Shown piece after piece: positions 7,428-14,913 of a stretch of 27,616 nucleotides of DNA (within the stretch, counting starts at the first letter, position 1; each line of letters opens with the position of its first letter). The notes beneath the pieces are model-generated. The model saw only the letters and a program-made list of their open reading frames with translations. It had not been told where the DNA came from and ran no database searches. Origin of the DNA: Planctomycetia bacterium (GTDB lineage: Bacteria; Planctomycetota; UBA1135; GCA-002686595); NCBI GenBank assembly GCA_005778045.1, contig SXKQ01000116.1, positions 1 through 27,616 on the forward strand, given 5' to 3'. A program made the translations under genes and the position numbers.

Positions 7428-8744
7428 CTACGCGAGGCCCTCGACGCGACCGGTCGAGTCGCCGAGCGCGGGCTCGGAGACCTGCAGTCGATCGAGCACG
7501 GAAAGCCACAGGTTCATGCAGGGCGTCTCGGGAGCCACGCGCAGGTGGCGCCCGCCGCGCACGTCGCAGTGGCGTCCGCCGGCGAGCAGGATCGGCAGGT
7601 CCTCGTGGTTGTGGCGGTCACCGTCGGAGAGGCCGCTGCCGTAAGCGACGAGCGTCGAGTCGAGCAGCGTGCTCTCGCCTTCCTTGCGCGAGAGTGCCTG
7701 CAGGAGGTGCGCGAGCAGCTCGACGTGATGGCGATTGATCGCCGCGATCTTGCGGAGCTTCTCGGGATCGCCGCCGTGGTGCGAAAGCTCGTGGTGGCCT
7801 TCCGGCGCACCGAGCGCGGGGTAGCTGCGCCCCGAGCCTTCGTTGGCGAGCAGAAACGTGGCGATGCGCGTCGAGTCCGTCTCGAACGCCAGCGCGAGCA
7901 GGTCCGCTTGCAGCCGCGCGAGGTCGGCGTAGTTGTCCGGAAGCTCGGCCGGACGCTGGAAGCCCGCCTCACGCCCGCGCTGCTCGAGGAACGCGATGCG
8001 CCGCTCGAGCTCGCGCACGCCGCTCTCATACTCGTCGAGCTTGCGCTGGTCCGCGGCGCCGAGCTGTCTCCCGAGTCGTTTCACGTCGTCGCGCACGAAG
8101 TCGAGCACGCTGCGCCGGCGCCTGCGATGCTCGTCGCGCAACGCCTCGGGCAGTTCGCTGGCCTCGTCGCGGAACAGGCGGTCGAAGACGAGCCGTGGGT
8201 CGGTTTCCTTCGGAAGCGGCACGTGCGGCGCGCTCCATGAGATCGTGTTCGAGTACGCGCACGAGTAGCCACTGTCGCACTGCCCGCCGAGGCGTCCTGG
8301 CTCGCAGCCGAGCTCGAGCGAGCGCAGGCGCGTCGCGTTGCCGATCTCGCGCGCGGCGAGCTGGTCGGCCGAAATCCCGGCCTCGATCGGTCCGTCCGTC
8401 TTCTTCGGTTGGCATCCGGTGAGGAACGAGCCCGCGGAGCGCGCGTGGTCTCCGGGGCCGTCGCCGTGGGGGCGGGCCTTGTCGTGCGTGAGGCCGCTGA
8501 TCACGAGCAGCGCATCGCGCCACGGCGCGAGTGGCTCCATCGTCGGTCCGAGTTCGAGGGCCTCGCCTTCGCCTCGCGGGCGCCAGTCCGGCATGTGAAT
8601 GCCGTTGGGCACGTAGAGGAAGACGGCCCGGCGGGGTGCGGCGCGCGACGCAACGCGCGCGGGAGCCATGCGCTCGAGGAGCGGCAGCGCGAGCGTGATG
8701 CCGAGGCCGCGCAGGGCCGTGCGTCGATCGAGCGGCGGGATCAT
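7428..8744 (-). CDS. DUF1552 domain-containing secreted protein
   Basis: A 438-residue protein of the DUF1552 family, which is common in Planctomycetota, Verrucomicrobiota and Myxococcota. The N-terminus DRRTALRGLGITLALPLLERM resembles a twin-arginine signal, as is usual for this family, so export in folded form is likely. Family text includes VFLYVPNGIHMPDW near residue 42, SGLTHDKARPHGDGPGDHARS near 84, GISADQLAA near 123 and SLELGCE near 143. A cluster of cysteines (CDSGYSCAYS) follows near residue 158. The family is distantly related to DUF1501/sulfatase-like proteins, but the function is unknown. The ATG overlaps the stop of the upstream DUF1592 gene by 4 bp (ATGA). The two families nearly always occur as such a pair, implying joint action in the periplasm. 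Confidence 0.92.
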   Translation of the reverse strand: MIPPLDRRTALRGLGITLALPLLERMAPARVASRAAPRRAVFLYVPNGIHMPDWRPRGEGEALELGPTMEPLAPWRDALLVISGLTHDKARPHGDGPGDHARSAGSFLTGCQPKKTDGPIEAGISADQLAAREIGNATRLRSLELGCEPGRLGGQCDSGYSCAYSNTISWSAPHVPLPKETDPRLVFDRLFRDEASELPEALRDEHRRRRRSVLDFVRDDVKRLGRQLGAADQRKLDEYESGVRELERRIAFLEQRGREAGFQRPAELPDNYADLARLQADLLALAFETDSTRIATFLLANEGSGRSYPALGAPEGHHELSHHGGDPEKLRKIAAINRHHVELLAHLLQALSRKEGESTLLDSTLVAYGSGLSDGDRHNHEDLPILLAGGRHCDVRGGRHLRVAPETPCMNLWLSVLDRLQVSEPALGDSTGRVEGLA

Positions 8745-10990
8745 GGCTTCTCCGCCGCGACTGTACGTCGGAACAGGTCGAGGCGCACGACCGCCAAGAC
8801 GAGTTCCTGCAGCGTCGCATCACGGCCCGCGAGCGAGGCGGCGAGCGCATCGAGCGCGGGCGCATCCACGGGCCGCATGCCGCGCCCGGTCGCGTAGACC
8901 GCGAGTTTCTCCGCAAGGCAACGGACGAAGGCCGGGTCCACCGCGAGCTTGCGCTCGAGCGCTGCGGCCCCGTCGAGACGCGTCCCGTCCGCGAGCTCGC
9001 CACTGGGATCGACTGGGAAACCGTCCGCTTCGGTGCGCCAGCGGCCCACGGGGTCGTAGTTCTCGAGCGCGAAGCCGAGTCCGTCGAGCTGGTCGTGGCA
9101 CACGGCACATTCAGGCTTCGCGCGGTGCAGCGACAGTCGCTCGCGCAGGCTAGCCGCCGTCACCGCCTGCGGGCTCTCGTCGAGCGTGTCGACGCCCGGC
9201 TGCGGCGCGAGCGGTGGGGTGCCGAGCAGGGTCTCGAGGACCCACTTGCCGCGCTTCACGGGCGATGTGCGCGTCGGGTTGCTCGTCACCACGTGCACGC
9301 TCGCCTGCTGCAGCACGCCGCCGCGGACTCCGCGCTGCATCACATCGAGCGGAACGCGACGCATGTGGGGCCCCGTCACGCCCTCGAATCCGTAGTGCGC
9401 GGCGAGGCGCTCGTCGAGGAACGTGAAGTCGGGGTCAAGGAGTTCGCGCAGCGGCCGGTCCTCGCGCAGGACCGCTTCGAAGAGCAGCTCGGTTTCTGCG
9501 CGCATCGAAGCCCGCAGGGCGTCGTCGAAGCCGGGGAAGCGCGTCGCGTCGGGCGCGGCACGTTCGAGCGCGCGCAGCTGCAGCCATTGCCCCGCGAAGT
9601 TGCGCACGAGCTCGCCCGAGCGCGCGTCGCGCAGCATGCGGCGCACCTGTGCCTCGAGCACCTGCTCGTCGAGCAGCCGGTCCTTCTTGGCCAGATCCTG
9701 CAGCGTTTCGTCCGGCAGCGTGCTCCAGAGGAAGTAGGAGAGGCGCGTCGCGAGCTCATGGCCGGAGAGCGCGCGCGGCGTTCCGGGCCTGGCACCGCTC
9801 GGATCGCGCTCGATGCGGAACAGAAAGTGCGGCGAGGCGAGGATCGCCACGAGCGCGTCGCGCACGATGCGATCGTGCCGGGCGCCGCGCGGAGCGACCT
9901 GCATCAGGCGATCGACCTCGCTCGCCGTGACGGGACGGCGCCAGGCGCGCTCGGCGAGGTGCTCGACGGCTTCCCGCGCGTTGCGCTGCGTCGCGCCGGA
10001 GAAAAGTTGCTTCTGGAAGTCGGTTTCCGGCATCCACCCCAGCGGACCCGCGATCTCGAGCCACTCCACGTACAGGTTGCGATCGCGCCGCTTCTTGTCC
10101 GGGTCATCGGGGTTGTGGAAGTCGTTGAGGAACCAGACCGAGAAGCGCTGCTTGCCCTGCTCGATGCGCGTGCGGAACTCGTGCACCTGCGGTGCCCCGC
10201 GCTCGGCGGTCACGTCGATGCGTCCGAGGGCCGTGCCCGCGAGCTTGAGCTCCATGCGCGCCGGCTCCGGCCCGGCCTGGTTGGCCCACGCGCGCACGCG
10301 CAGCACGTACTCGCCCCCGCGCTCGAACTCGTGGTCCACACCGACGAAGCCGTAGCTGTAGAGCGCCCACGCCCCGTCGCGCGTCGTGAATTTCTCCGTG
10401 TGGACGATGGCGCCGTCGGGGACGCGCACGGCCCAGGGGTTGTCGTCGTCGGCGACGAGAATCGCCTGTGCCGCGATGCGCTCGGCCGCGACGACGTATT
10501 TCTCGAGCAGCACGTCGGGCATCGACAGCACGTCGCCGATCGAGTCGAACCCGTAGCCCACCTCGTCGGGCGGAAACCAGCCCTGCGTGTCGAAGCGCAC
10601 GCCGCACACGTCGGCGACGCTGTTCTCGTACTCGCGCCGGTTGAGCCGGCGCAGCGTCGGACGGCCGGGATCGCTGGCGCGCGCGAGCTCGGCGTCGATC
10701 CACGCGAGCGCGCTCGCCACATGCTCCGACTTCGGCTTGCCAGCCTTGCGCGGCGGCATGCGGCCCGAACGCAGCTCCGCTGAGATCGAGCGCAGGAGCG
10801 CGAGGTCGAGCTCGCCTGACTTCGCGCTCAGCGTGCGATCGAGGCGCACCTCGCTCTCGGCCTCCTCGCCGGAGTGGCACTCGACGCAGCTCGCAGCGAT
10901 CAGCGCAGCGATACCGTTCGCTCGCTCCTGCGGGCGAGCATCGGCGGAGATGGGCGCCAGCAGCGCCGCGAGGATCAGCAGGGACCGCAT
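8741..10990 (-). CDS. DUF1592-type multi-domain cytochrome-like protein (PSCyt1/DUF1587/1595/1592/1588/1585)
   Basis: A 749-residue exported protein with an N-terminal signal (LLILAALLAPISADA). A first CxxCH haem-binding motif (CVECH, residues 35-39) belongs to the planctomycete cytochrome C domain. DUF1587 starts at LRRLNRREYENSV (113-125). A beta-rich carbohydrate-binding-like segment follows, ~185-310. DUF1595 covers ERAWRRPVT (~347), DUF1592 covers ILASPHFLFRIE to YFLWSTLPDETL (383-430), and DUF1588 covers VLQQASVHVVTSNPTRTSPVKRG (~559-581). A second CxxCH (CAVCH, 628-632) is followed by DUF1585 with LAEKLAVYATGRG (~692). The domain order is complete for the family. A function in extracellular or periplasmic redox or carbohydrate metabolism is often guessed but unproven. 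It is first in a two-gene operon, with DUF1552 translationally coupled downstream. Confidence 0.93.
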   Translation of the reverse strand: MRSLLILAALLAPISADARPQERANGIAALIAASCVECHSGEEAESEVRLDRTLSAKSGELDLALLRSISAELRSGRMPPRKAGKPKSEHVASALAWIDAELARASDPGRPTLRRLNRREYENSVADVCGVRFDTQGWFPPDEVGYGFDSIGDVLSMPDVLLEKYVVAAERIAAQAILVADDDNPWAVRVPDGAIVHTEKFTTRDGAWALYSYGFVGVDHEFERGGEYVLRVRAWANQAGPEPARMELKLAGTALGRIDVTAERGAPQVHEFRTRIEQGKQRFSVWFLNDFHNPDDPDKKRRDRNLYVEWLEIAGPLGWMPETDFQKQLFSGATQRNAREAVEHLAERAWRRPVTASEVDRLMQVAPRGARHDRIVRDALVAILASPHFLFRIERDPSGARPGTPRALSGHELATRLSYFLWSTLPDETLQDLAKKDRLLDEQVLEAQVRRMLRDARSGELVRNFAGQWLQLRALERAAPDATRFPGFDDALRASMRAETELLFEAVLREDRPLRELLDPDFTFLDERLAAHYGFEGVTGPHMRRVPLDVMQRGVRGGVLQQASVHVVTSNPTRTSPVKRGKWVLETLLGTPPLAPQPGVDTLDESPQAVTAASLRERLSLHRAKPECAVCHDQLDGLGFALENYDPVGRWRTEADGFPVDPSGELADGTRLDGAAALERKLAVDPAFVRCLAEKLAVYATGRGMRPVDAPALDALAASLAGRDATLQELVLAVVRLDLFRRTVAAEKP

Positions 10991-11019
10991 TCTGCACCGA
11001 GTGTACGCACTGCGGTGGG

Positions 11020-11064
11020 AAAAGACCGGAGGGCGGCCCCGCTGCGCGCGGGTACCGCCCTCCG
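11020..11064 (-). terminator. Intrinsic terminator of the secreted-protein gene at 11091-12335
   Basis: On the minus strand a 10-bp perfect GC stem (arms 11064-11055 and 11036-11027) encloses a smaller stem (cccgc/gcggg). It is followed after three bases by a T4 tract (the AAAA at 11020-11023 on the plus strand). It starts 27 bp after the TGA of the upstream gene and ends about 30 bp before the DUF1592 start, so it insulates the two transcripts. Confidence 0.8.
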
Positions 11065-11090
11065 ACGAGAGAATCAGTCGCGAGGTTCGC

Positions 11091-12335
11091 TCACGGGGCG
11101 ACGACCGAGCGCAGGTACGTCTGCTGGAACGCGAGCGGCGTACCGGCGGGCGCTCCGACGTAGCGAGCCTCGAGAGTCACTTGCGTCACTTGCGACACGT
11201 TGAGCTGGCCCTTGGTGCGGAAGTCGAAGGTCGCACCGCCCGTCACCGGGTCGACCACCAGCGTGATGGGGAAGGTCTGGTTCAGGATCCGCGCCGTGAG
11301 CGCGATGCCCTGCGGACGGTCGACGATGCCGCGGATGCGGATCTCGTTGCCCGCGTTCTTGAACAGCCACTGCTGGGGCACCACCGCGATCGGCGCCGAC
11401 GGGTCGACCAGCGAGGTCTCGATGTCGATGGCGAAGAGCACGTGCTCGCTGACCATGTAGCCGACGACCGTGATCTCCTGGCCGACGGCCTGCTGCAGGA
11501 AGATGCTGCGCGGAATCTCGGTTCCGACGAGCCCGAGTGTGCTCGCGGCGAAGCGCGGGTCCTGGTTGAAGATCACGAGCAGGTTGCCCATGGTGAAGGA
11601 CGGCGGGAGCCCGTTACCGCCGGGGTGCACGGAGGTGACCACGCCGCCGGCGACGTTCTCGGCGAGCTCGAGCACGGCCTCGTCGTCCGGGATGAGGAAG
11701 CGGTTGCCGCTCGCATCGAGGTAGACGTGGCCGGCGGACTTGAACGTGCCGCCGCTCGAGTACGGGTACACCCAGCCGGTGTTCTCTTCCTGCAGGAGGC
11801 CGGTGAGAGACCCGAAGTCGAGCGCCAGCACGGTGGGGTGCAGCGGGATGAGGTCGCGGGTCGTCGCGAAGTAGTTGGCCTGCAGCTGCTGCTGCACGCT
11901 CGAGCTGCGACTGGTCGGACGCAACGCGTCCTGCCGAAGGTTCTCGCTCGTCGAGAACAGCGAGCGCACCGCACCTGCCTGCAGGGCCGTGGCGTCGCGG
12001 CCGACGGCGTTCTCGTCGAGCAGTCGGTCGAAGTTGTGCGCACCGATGCCGTCGACGATCTCGCCGGCGGCGTTGGTGACGGCCGTGCCACTGATGAGGT
12101 AGGGCGTGAGGTTCAACGTCGCCGGGATCGTAACGGTCTTCCCGGTTACCGTGACGGAGCGCGCGGCGGTGTTGATGTCCCAGACCGGGCCTTCGGTGGT
12201 GAAGAACTCGAGCGGGGTCTTGAGGGTCAGGACCCGGCCGTCGGCGAGGGTCGCAGTCTGGGCGAGGCCGGGTGCGGCGAGGCCGCCGAGGAGGAACGCG
12301 GAGGCGAGGAAGGCAGCAGGTAAGTTGATTTTCAC
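11091..12335 (-). CDS. Secreted beta-rich protein of unknown function
   Basis: A 414-residue protein with a classical signal peptide (MKINLPAAFLASAFLLGG, cleavage probably after GLAQ). The start is the GTG at 12335, preceded by AAGGA (12350-12346) at a 10-base spacing. Longer in-frame readings are basic low-complexity sequence and run across the divergent promoter region. The mature chain is rich in short beta strands. The opening strands (GPVWDINTAARSVTVTGKTVTIP) and a later segment (ILQQ-like IFLQQAVGQEITVVGYMV) look like small OB-fold modules of the kind called DUF5666. A C-terminal Ig-like segment ends in FQQTYLRSVVAP. No catalytic motif is seen. It is transcribed alone, with a strong intrinsic terminator downstream. 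I do not recognise a characterised family, and the domain remarks are inference. Confidence 0.78.
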   Translation of the reverse strand: MKINLPAAFLASAFLLGGLAAPGLAQTATLADGRVLTLKTPLEFFTTEGPVWDINTAARSVTVTGKTVTIPATLNLTPYLISGTAVTNAAGEIVDGIGAHNFDRLLDENAVGRDATALQAGAVRSLFSTSENLRQDALRPTSRSSSVQQQLQANYFATTRDLIPLHPTVLALDFGSLTGLLQEENTGWVYPYSSGGTFKSAGHVYLDASGNRFLIPDDEAVLELAENVAGGVVTSVHPGGNGLPPSFTMGNLLVIFNQDPRFAASTLGLVGTEIPRSIFLQQAVGQEITVVGYMVSEHVLFAIDIETSLVDPSAPIAVVPQQWLFKNAGNEIRIRGIVDRPQGIALTARILNQTFPITLVVDPVTGGATFDFRTKGQLNVSQVTQVTLEARYVGAPAGTPLAFQQTYLRSVVAP

Positions 12336-12646
12336 GAGTCGTATGTCCTTAGGTGCAGGGAAGCGGGTCCGGCGTGGTGCCGATCTTTTTTCTACGGAGC
12401 GCTGCAGAGAGACAGCGCGATGAGAAGTCTTAGGAGATTGCAATTCAAATTTGACATTCCGTGTGGTACAAAGACGGGATAAGGGCTTTTTTCTGCGAGG
12501 GCGGAAAAGCCAATTTCTCCCGTTCCAACGGGCACTCTCCACGCGTGCACATCGACAGCGCCGCTTTGGGCGGGCCGGGCGTCGGTCCCTCTCGGTTGGG
12601 CGCCGGGTGGCAGGGTTCGACCGAGCCGCGTAGGCTCCGCACCAAC
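12336..12646. promoter_or_regulatory. Divergent regulatory region with an AT-rich core
   Basis: A 311-bp spacer between the divergent secreted-protein gene and S9 peptidase gene. Bases 12430-12520 are much richer in A+T than anything else nearby. They contain TTGACA at 12451-12456, but no good -10 at 17 bp; GATAAG lies 21 bp further on. Two inverted repeats follow: ggctttt/aaaagcc (12484-12490 and 12505-12511) and cccgtt/aacggg (12519-12524 and 12527-12532). Promoters for both genes most likely lie here. The exact boxes are not secure. Confidence 0.5.
12346..12350 (-). promoter_or_regulatory. Ribosome binding site deciding a GTG start
   Basis: AAGGA on the minus strand, 10 bases upstream of the GTG at 12335. 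It supports this start over longer in-frame options. Confidence 0.65.
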
Positions 12647-14806
12647 ATGACGGGTTGGATGAGCGCGGCGGTGTCGTGGGCGTGGCACAGTTCGCTGCTG
12701 GTGGGCGCAGCAACGCTGGCGGGTTGTGTGAGCACGGGGCGCGGCGCGGGGGCGCCCGGCGGCGCCCAGTGGGCCGAGGTGCCCGGTGCTGGCTCGAAGC
12801 GTGCCTTCGAGATAGCGGACTTCTATCGCTGTGCCACGGTGGGGGCGCCAAGCCTCACGCCGGACAGCTCGCTCGCCGTGTTCGGCGTGCGGCGCTACGA
12901 GCTCGCGGCGGGAAAGAGCTGGTCGGAGCTGTGGGCCGTGCGCACGGATGGCAGCGGGTTGCGCCAGCTCACATCGGGCCGCAACAGCGACACGGACCCG
13001 CAGGTGGCGCCGGACGGGCGCTCGGTGGCGTTCCTCTCCGCGCGCGGCGGCTCGATGCAGGTGTGGACCATGCCGCTCGACGGCGGAGAGCCGCGGCAGC
13101 TCACGTCGAGCGCGCTCGGCATCGGCAGCTTCGCGTGGTCGCCGGATGGCAAGCACATGGCCGCCACCGTGGAGCTGTGGCCGGAGTGCGGGCTCGAAGA
13201 GGCCTGCAACGGTCGCATCGCCAAGGGGCTCGAGGGCAAGCTGCAGGTGCGCGTCGCTGACGAGCTGCTCTACCGCCACTGGACGAGCTGGCACCAGGGC
13301 AAGCGCACGCACATCGTGCTGGTCGATGCGACGAGTGGCGCGCTCGTGCGCGACCTGACGCCGGGCGAGTTCGACGCCCCGGCCTTCTCGCTCGGCGGTC
13401 GCGGCTTCGCGTGGTCGCCCGATGGCAAGGAGCTGTGCTTCGTCTCCAACCACGACGCCGAGCAGGCGAGCTCGACGAACTCGGACCTGTGGGTCGTTCC
13501 GATCGACGGCAGCGCGAGCGCGCGCAACCTAACGGAAGCGAACGACGGCTGGGACGGCGGGCCGCTGTACTCGCCCGACGGCAAGTGGATCGCGTTTCAG
13601 AGCCAGGCGACGCCGGGCTACGAGAGCGACCTGAAGCGCCTCGCGCTGTACGAGCGCGCGAGCTGCTCGGTGCGCTACCTCACGGAGCGCGGCGGCTTCG
13701 ATGACATGGTCGAGGATATGCGCTGGACGCCCGACAGCGAGGAACTCGTGTTCCAAGCCGAGAATCACGGGCGCAACCCGCTCTATCGCATCGGTATCGG
13801 CGGCGGCGAGCCCGCGCTCGTGCTGCGCCACGGTTTCATCGCGGGGTGGGAGCTCGGCGCCCGTGGCGAGGTCGTGTACGCGCACCGCAGCGTCGGCGAG
13901 CCCTCGGAGCTCCACGTGGCGAGCGGCGAGACGCGCCGCTCCCTGACGGACTTCAACGACGCGGTCGCGTCCGAGGTCGACATCCGGCCGGCGCGGGAGC
14001 TGTGGCTCGAGGGCGCCGACGGCCGCAAGGTGCACACCTTCGTGGTCACACCGCACGGCTTCGACCCGTCGAAGCGCTATCCGCTGGTGCTCAACGTGCA
14101 CGGCGGCCCGCAGTCGCAGTGGACCGACGCCTTCCGCGGCGACTGGCAGGTCTACCCCGGCAAGGGCTACGTGGTCGCGTTCTGCAACCCCGCGGGCTCG
14201 ACCGGCTACGGTCAGGACTTCACCGACGCGATCACGGGCGAGTGGGGTGGCCGCCCCTTCGATGACTTGTTGGCCGTGTGCGACCAGCTCGAGCAACTGC
14301 CGTTCGTCGATCGCACGCGCATGGGAGTGATGGGCTGGAGCTACGGCGGCTACATGGCGATGTGGATGCAGGGCCACACGAACCGCTTCCGCTGCAACGC
14401 CGCGATGATGGGGCTCTACGACCTGCGCTCCTTCTACGGCGCCACGGAGGAGCTGTGGTTCCCCGAGCACGACCTCGAAGGCACGCCGTGGACGAGCGAG
14501 CTCTACGAACGCTGGTCGCCATCGAACTTCGTGCGAAACTTTTCGACGCCGTCACTCGTGATCACCGGCGAGCTCGACTATCGCGTGCCCTACACGCAGA
14601 GCCTGCAGTACTACACCGCGCTCCGAAAGCGCGGAGTTCCCGCGCGTCTCGTCGTGCTTCCCAATGCCGGCCACTGGCCCGCGTGGCACGAAATGGCGTT
14701 CTACTACAACGTGCACCTCGACTTCTTCCACGAGTACTTGGGCGGCGAGCCCGCCCCGTGGGACGTCACCGCCCAAAGCCGCAACCTGCACCTCACGCCG
14801 CGCTGA
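12647..14806 (+). CDS. S9 family peptidase (dipeptidyl/acylaminoacyl-peptidase), lipoprotein
   Basis: A 719-residue serine peptidase of the prolyl oligopeptidase family. The start at ATG 12647 (or 12659) exposes a lipoprotein signal with hydrophobic SSLLVGAATLAGC. The upstream in-frame ATG at 12461 would bury it in low-complexity sequence. The N-terminal half is a beta-propeller with several WD40-like PD40 repeats (FAWSPDGK, YSPDGKWIAFQS, MRWTPDSEELVF). The C-terminal alpha/beta hydrolase holds HGGPQSQW (oxyanion region), GWSYGGYM with nucleophile Ser565, GELDYRVP with Asp644, and NAGHWP with His676, so the catalytic triad is intact. The enzyme should cleave oligopeptides on the cell-envelope side. 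It is monocistronic and convergent with the lectin gene. Confidence 0.9.
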   Translation: MTGWMSAAVSWAWHSSLLVGAATLAGCVSTGRGAGAPGGAQWAEVPGAGSKRAFEIADFYRCATVGAPSLTPDSSLAVFGVRRYELAAGKSWSELWAVRTDGSGLRQLTSGRNSDTDPQVAPDGRSVAFLSARGGSMQVWTMPLDGGEPRQLTSSALGIGSFAWSPDGKHMAATVELWPECGLEEACNGRIAKGLEGKLQVRVADELLYRHWTSWHQGKRTHIVLVDATSGALVRDLTPGEFDAPAFSLGGRGFAWSPDGKELCFVSNHDAEQASSTNSDLWVVPIDGSASARNLTEANDGWDGGPLYSPDGKWIAFQSQATPGYESDLKRLALYERASCSVRYLTERGGFDDMVEDMRWTPDSEELVFQAENHGRNPLYRIGIGGGEPALVLRHGFIAGWELGARGEVVYAHRSVGEPSELHVASGETRRSLTDFNDAVASEVDIRPARELWLEGADGRKVHTFVVTPHGFDPSKRYPLVLNVHGGPQSQWTDAFRGDWQVYPGKGYVVAFCNPAGSTGYGQDFTDAITGEWGGRPFDDLLAVCDQLEQLPFVDRTRMGVMGWSYGGYMAMWMQGHTNRFRCNAAMMGLYDLRSFYGATEELWFPEHDLEGTPWTSELYERWSPSNFVRNFSTPSLVITGELDYRVPYTQSLQYYTALRKRGVPARLVVLPNAGHWPAWHEMAFYYNVHLDFFHEYLGGEPAPWDVTAQSRNLHLTPR

Positions 14807-14853
14807 TCACGCGCGGCGGCACGGAAGACGCCTTGGCGTCTTTCGCGCGTGAT
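14806..14853. terminator. Large two-part stem-loop between convergent genes
   Basis: The outer arms atcacgcgcg (14806-14815) and cgcgcgtgat (14844-14853) are perfect 10-bp complements. The inner hairpin aagacgcc-tt-ggcgtctt (14825-14842) has 8 perfect pairs. The left arm starts on the last base of the S9 stop codon. Lying between two converging genes, it probably acts as a bidirectional terminator. Only short T runs accompany it (TTT at 14841-14843). Confidence 0.6.
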
Positions 14854-14913
14854 TCCCCGAGTGGGAGCGCAGCGAGCCCGCTGGCTCGAGCGCGCACGAT
14901 CGCGGCCGTTGCG

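Noticed and set aside
9095..10783. Long plus-strand reading frame opposite the DUF1592 gene
   Set aside because: It is Arg/His/Glu-rich, has no family motifs, and mirrors a clear cytochrome-like protein on the other strand. It is a high-GC artefact, like the ones at 17323-19677 and 21912-24482.
12451..12483. Sigma-70 promoter at TTGACA
   Set aside because: The -35-like hexamer is perfect, but no acceptable -10 lies 16-18 bp downstream. It is kept only as part of a general regulatory region.
12608..12646. tRNA-like 3' end (ggttcga followed later by cacca)
   Set aside because: The bases flanking ttcgacc do not form a five-pair T-stem, and no acceptor, D or anticodon arms can be found upstream.
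11091..12851. A 586-residue version of the secreted protein
   Set aside because: The added 172 residues are basic low-complexity sequence, cross the divergent regulatory region and would bury the signal peptide. The GTG at 12335 has a Shine-Dalgarno.
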